This document shows, piece by piece, positions 7,154-8,620 of a stretch of DNA of 8,620 nucleotides (positions are counted from its first letter, which is position 1; each line of letters starts with the position of its first letter). Below the pieces are notes generated by a model. It was not told where the DNA came from. It saw only the letters and a list, made by a program, of their open reading frames with translations, and did no database searches. Source of the DNA: an uncultured Ruaniaceae bacterium (lineage in GTDB: Bacteria; Actinomycetota; Actinomycetes; Actinomycetales; Beutenbergiaceae); NCBI GenBank assembly GCA_947251855.1, contig CAMXUZ010000027.1, forward strand, positions 1 through 8,620. The letters run 5' to 3'. Both the position numbers and the translations under genes were made by a program.

Positions 7154-8190
7154 CAGAAGTCGACGGGTACCGGTGCGGCCTCTTCCTCCGCCCGGACACC
7201 GATACCCAGGGTTGTCTTGATCTTCTCTTCAATCTCGTTCGCGAGATCCGGGTTGTCTTTGAGGAAGTTCCGCACGTTCTCCTTGCCCTGACCCAACTGG
7301 TCGCCCTCATACGTGTACCAGGAGCCGGACTTTCGGACGATGCCGTGCTCCACCCCCATGTCGATGAGGCCGCCTTCGCGGGAGATCCCCTCGCCGTAGA
7401 CGATGTCGAACTCCGCCTGCTTGAACGGCGGGGCCATCTTGTTCTTCACCACTCGGGCGCGGGTGCGGTTTCCAACAGCGTCGGCGCCATCCTTAAGCGT
7501 CTCGATCCGGCGCACATCGATCCGCACCGAGGAGTAGAACTTCAGCGCCTTACCACCGGTGGTGGTTTCCGGACTGCCGAAGAAGACGCCGATCTTCTCC
7601 CGCAGCTGGTTGATGAAGATCGCCGTGGTTCCGGAGGCCGACAGCGCCCCGGTGAGTTTCCGCAACGCCTGAGACATCAGGCGCGCCTGCAGCCCCACGT
7701 GCGAATCACCCATTTCCCCTTCGATCTCCGCTTTGGGAACGAGGGCGGCGACGGAGTCGACGACGACGATGTCCAGCGCGCCGGAGCGGATGAGCATGTC
7801 AGCGATCTCCAGGGCCTGCTCCCCGGTGTCGGGCTGGGAGACGAGCAGCGCGTCGGTGTCGACTCCGAGCTTCTTTGCGTATTCCGGGTCGAGCGCGTGT
7901 TCGGCGTCGATGAACGCCGCAATTCCCCCGGCTCGCTGGGCCCCCGCAACCGCGTGGAGCGCCACGGTGGTTTTACCCGAGGACTCCGGACCATAGACCT
8001 CGATGATGCGGCCTCGGGGGAGCCCGCCCACACCGAGTGCGACATCGAGGGCGATGGAACCAGTGGGGATCACCGCCACCGGGGGCCGGTTGTCATCCCC
8101 CAGGCGCATCACCGATCCCTTCCCGAACTGGCGGTCGATCTGGCCGAGGGCAACTTCTAAAGCTTTTTCACGATCTGGGTTACGAGCCAT
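7153..8190 (-). CDS. recA: recombinase RecA
   Basis: 345 aa, normal length, without an intein. RecA forms filaments on single-stranded DNA, performs homologous strand exchange and triggers LexA self-cleavage. The P-loop GPESSGKT is at 67-74, the Walker B segment DIVVVD at 140-145, loop L1 near 152-166 ([10 protein letters not shown]) and loop L2 near 195-212 ([20 protein letters not shown]). The C-terminal tail is acidic and short ([11 protein letters not shown]). AGTGAG 6 nt before the ATG at 8190 is a modest RBS. recX follows directly, overlapping by one base. A LexA operator inside the predicted promoter about 210 bp upstream shows that it is SOS-controlled. Confidence 0.99.
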   Translation of the reverse strand: MARNPDREKALEVALGQIDRQFGKGSVMRLGDDNRPPVAVIPTGSIALDVALGVGGLPRGRIIEVYGPESSGKTTVALHAVAGAQRAGGIAAFIDAEHALDPEYAKKLGVDTDALLVSQPDTGEQALEIADMLIRSGALDIVVVDSVAALVPKAEIEGEMGDSHVGLQARLMSQALRKLTGALSASGTTAIFINQLREKIGVFFGSPETTTGGKALKFYSSVRIDVRRIETLKDGADAVGNRTRARVVKNKMAPPFKQAEFDIVYGEGISREGGLIDMGVEHGIVRKSGSWYTYEGDQLGQGKENVRNFLKDNPDLANEIEEKIKTTLGIGVRAEEEAAPVPVDF

Positions 8191-8385
8191 ATCTGCTCAC
8201 TTTCACTCGGGCGGTGTTCCGCCGGTTCGGATAAGGGCTGGTCATTTCAGGCAGGTGCTCTCTCCGAGCTCTGCACCTATGGGAAGGCTATGCCCGACCA
8301 CTGACATGCGTCCCGGGGGCCGGTTCCCATGTGGATCCCGCGCAAGGGCGCTGCCACTGTGGATAACCATCCGGTCCGTTTCCCA
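8191..8385 (-). other. recA 5' leader (non-coding or regulatory)
   Basis: A predicted transcript leader of about 195 nt lies between the recA promoter and the start codon. It contains a small hairpin, GGCGG-TGTT-CCGCC on the plus strand at 8210-8223, just upstream of the recA RBS. A second inverted repeat has arms AGGTGC/GCACCT at 8253-8258 and 8273-8278. Two DnaA-box-like 9-mers and a short leaderless ORF candidate are listed separately. No conserved protein or known riboswitch is recognised. Confidence 0.4.
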
Positions 8386-8386
8386 T
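8288..8386 (-). CDS. possible leaderless 32-codon upstream ORF before recA
   Basis: An ATG at 8386 falls 7 nt past the predicted -10 (8393-8398), where transcription should begin. A leaderless short ORF is therefore possible, a frequent arrangement in actinobacteria. It runs 32 codons, starting MGNGPDGYPQW, to a TAG at 8288-8290. There is no homology to anything recognised, and its third-position GC is lower than in the neighbouring genes, so coding support is weak. It could act in cis on recA expression, or be nothing. Confidence 0.25.
   Translation of the reverse strand: MGNGPDGYPQWQRPCAGSTWEPAPGTHVSGRA
8358..8366 (-). promoter_or_regulatory. consensus DnaA box in the recA leader
   Basis: The minus strand reads TTATCCACA, a perfect match to the bacterial DnaA-box consensus. 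It lies about 20-28 nt downstream of the predicted recA transcription start. A second, 7-of-9 match (TGTGGATCC, plus strand) lies at 8330-8338. Binding of DnaA here is inferred only. Confidence 0.4.
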
Positions 8387-8392
8387 ACCCCC

Positions 8393-8421
8393 ACTGTAGA
8401 CGAACAGCCGTTCGAGGTGAA
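8393..8421 (-). promoter_or_regulatory. predicted recA promoter
   Basis: On the minus strand, TTCACC (8416-8421) as -35 and TACAGT (8393-8398) as -10 are 17 nt apart. TACAGT fits the actinobacterial TAnnnT pattern. The LexA operator fills the spacer, as expected for a repressor that blocks RNA polymerase. The predicted start is near 8386. Confidence 0.6.
8401..8414. promoter_or_regulatory. LexA operator (SOS box) of recA
   Basis: CGAACAGCCGTTCG is a perfect palindrome in its outer CGAAC/GTTCG arms with a 4-bp centre. This is the Gram-positive and actinobacterial LexA/DinR site. It lies upstream of recA within the spacer of the predicted promoter. LexA would repress recA-recX until DNA damage activates RecA. 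It is about 55 bp upstream of the -35 for the divergent gene, too far for simple steric repression of that gene. Confidence 0.88.
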
Positions 8422-8469
8422 CCATTTGCGCCGCGACACGCCCATGGCGGCGAGATTTATTCGTACGTC

Positions 8470-8498
8470 TTGTGAACTCCCCCGGCTTTCACTACGAT
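8470..8498 (+). promoter_or_regulatory. predicted promoter of the secreted-protein gene
   Basis: TTGTGA (8470-8475) as -35 and TACGAT (8493-8498) as -10 are separated by 17 nt. A start near 8505 leaves a 5' UTR of about 28 nt before the ATG at 8533. It is divergent from the recA promoter. Confidence 0.5.
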
Positions 8499-8532
8499 CA
8501 GCTTCTCTACATTCATCGCTGAGCGAAACGTC

Positions 8533-8620
8533 ATGCCGAACCAAAAAAGAGCATCTTTCTCCTCCCTCGTTGCCGCGACCCTTGGCGTGCTCGCCCTTGC
8601 CGGCCCCGCCGCGGCCGGTG
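8533..8620 (+). CDS. secreted protein, N-terminal fragment (continues beyond window)
   Basis: Only 29 codons are visible. They read as a classic Sec signal peptide: a basic start (MPNQKRAS), a hydrophobic core (LVAATLGVLALAG) and small residues ending PAAAG, with a likely signal-peptidase cut after AAA. No lipobox cysteine is seen in the visible part. A weak RBS-like GAGCG (8521-8525) lies 7 nt before the ATG, and a plausible promoter lies just upstream. The mature protein is outside the window, so its function cannot be told. It is divergent from recA. Confidence 0.7.
   Translation, partial: MPNQKRASFSSLVAATLGVLALAGPAAAG

Noticed and set aside
7345..8160. Plus-strand frame of 271 codons opposite recA
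   Set aside because: It lies wholly inside recA and mirrors its codon pattern; no RBS or family match.
8242..8544. 100-codon minus-strand frame upstream of recA
   Set aside because: It runs across both predicted promoters and the LexA operator, has atypical composition and resembles no known protein.

Overview
The window is high-GC chromosomal DNA from an actinobacterium, probably in or near the Micrococcales. The evidence is strong third-position GC, the recA-recX and miaB-miaA-dapF gene order, a Gram-positive-type LexA operator at recA, and a sugar ABC operon with no ATPase of its own. The genus cannot be fixed from this sequence. There are eight protein genes, two of them cut by the window edges, and no RNA genes, insertion sequences or CRISPR arrays were seen.

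Left third, minus strand (3060 to 1): miaB, miaA and a dapF-position gene are tightly coupled. miaB and miaA overlap by ATGA, and miaA overlaps the third gene by 14 nt. MiaA and MiaB act in turn to make the ms2i6A37 tRNA modification. The third gene sits where actinobacteria normally carry diaminopimelate epimerase and aligns with that family end to end as far as it is visible. Both catalytic cysteines and every other active-site residue that could be checked are replaced, so it looks like an intact but catalytically dead pseudoenzyme. This is the strongest finding of the window.

Middle, plus strand (3287 to 6422): a carbohydrate ABC operon encodes a lipoprotein binding protein, resembling the glucose/mannose/galactose-binding type, and two permeases. 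A strong stem-loop lies between the binding-protein gene and the permeases. No ATP-binding subunit is present, so a shared MsiK-type ATPase encoded elsewhere is inferred. The operon is inserted, in the opposite orientation, between recX and miaB.

Right third: recA and recX (minus strand, 1-nt overlap) form the SOS recombinase and its modulator. The recX and permease stop codons are only 11 bp apart. Upstream of recA, a LexA operator (8401-8414) lies in the spacer of a predicted promoter. That promoter gives an approximately 195-nt leader holding a perfect consensus DnaA box and a possible leaderless 32-codon ORF. A divergent gene for a secreted protein starts at 8533 and runs off the window.
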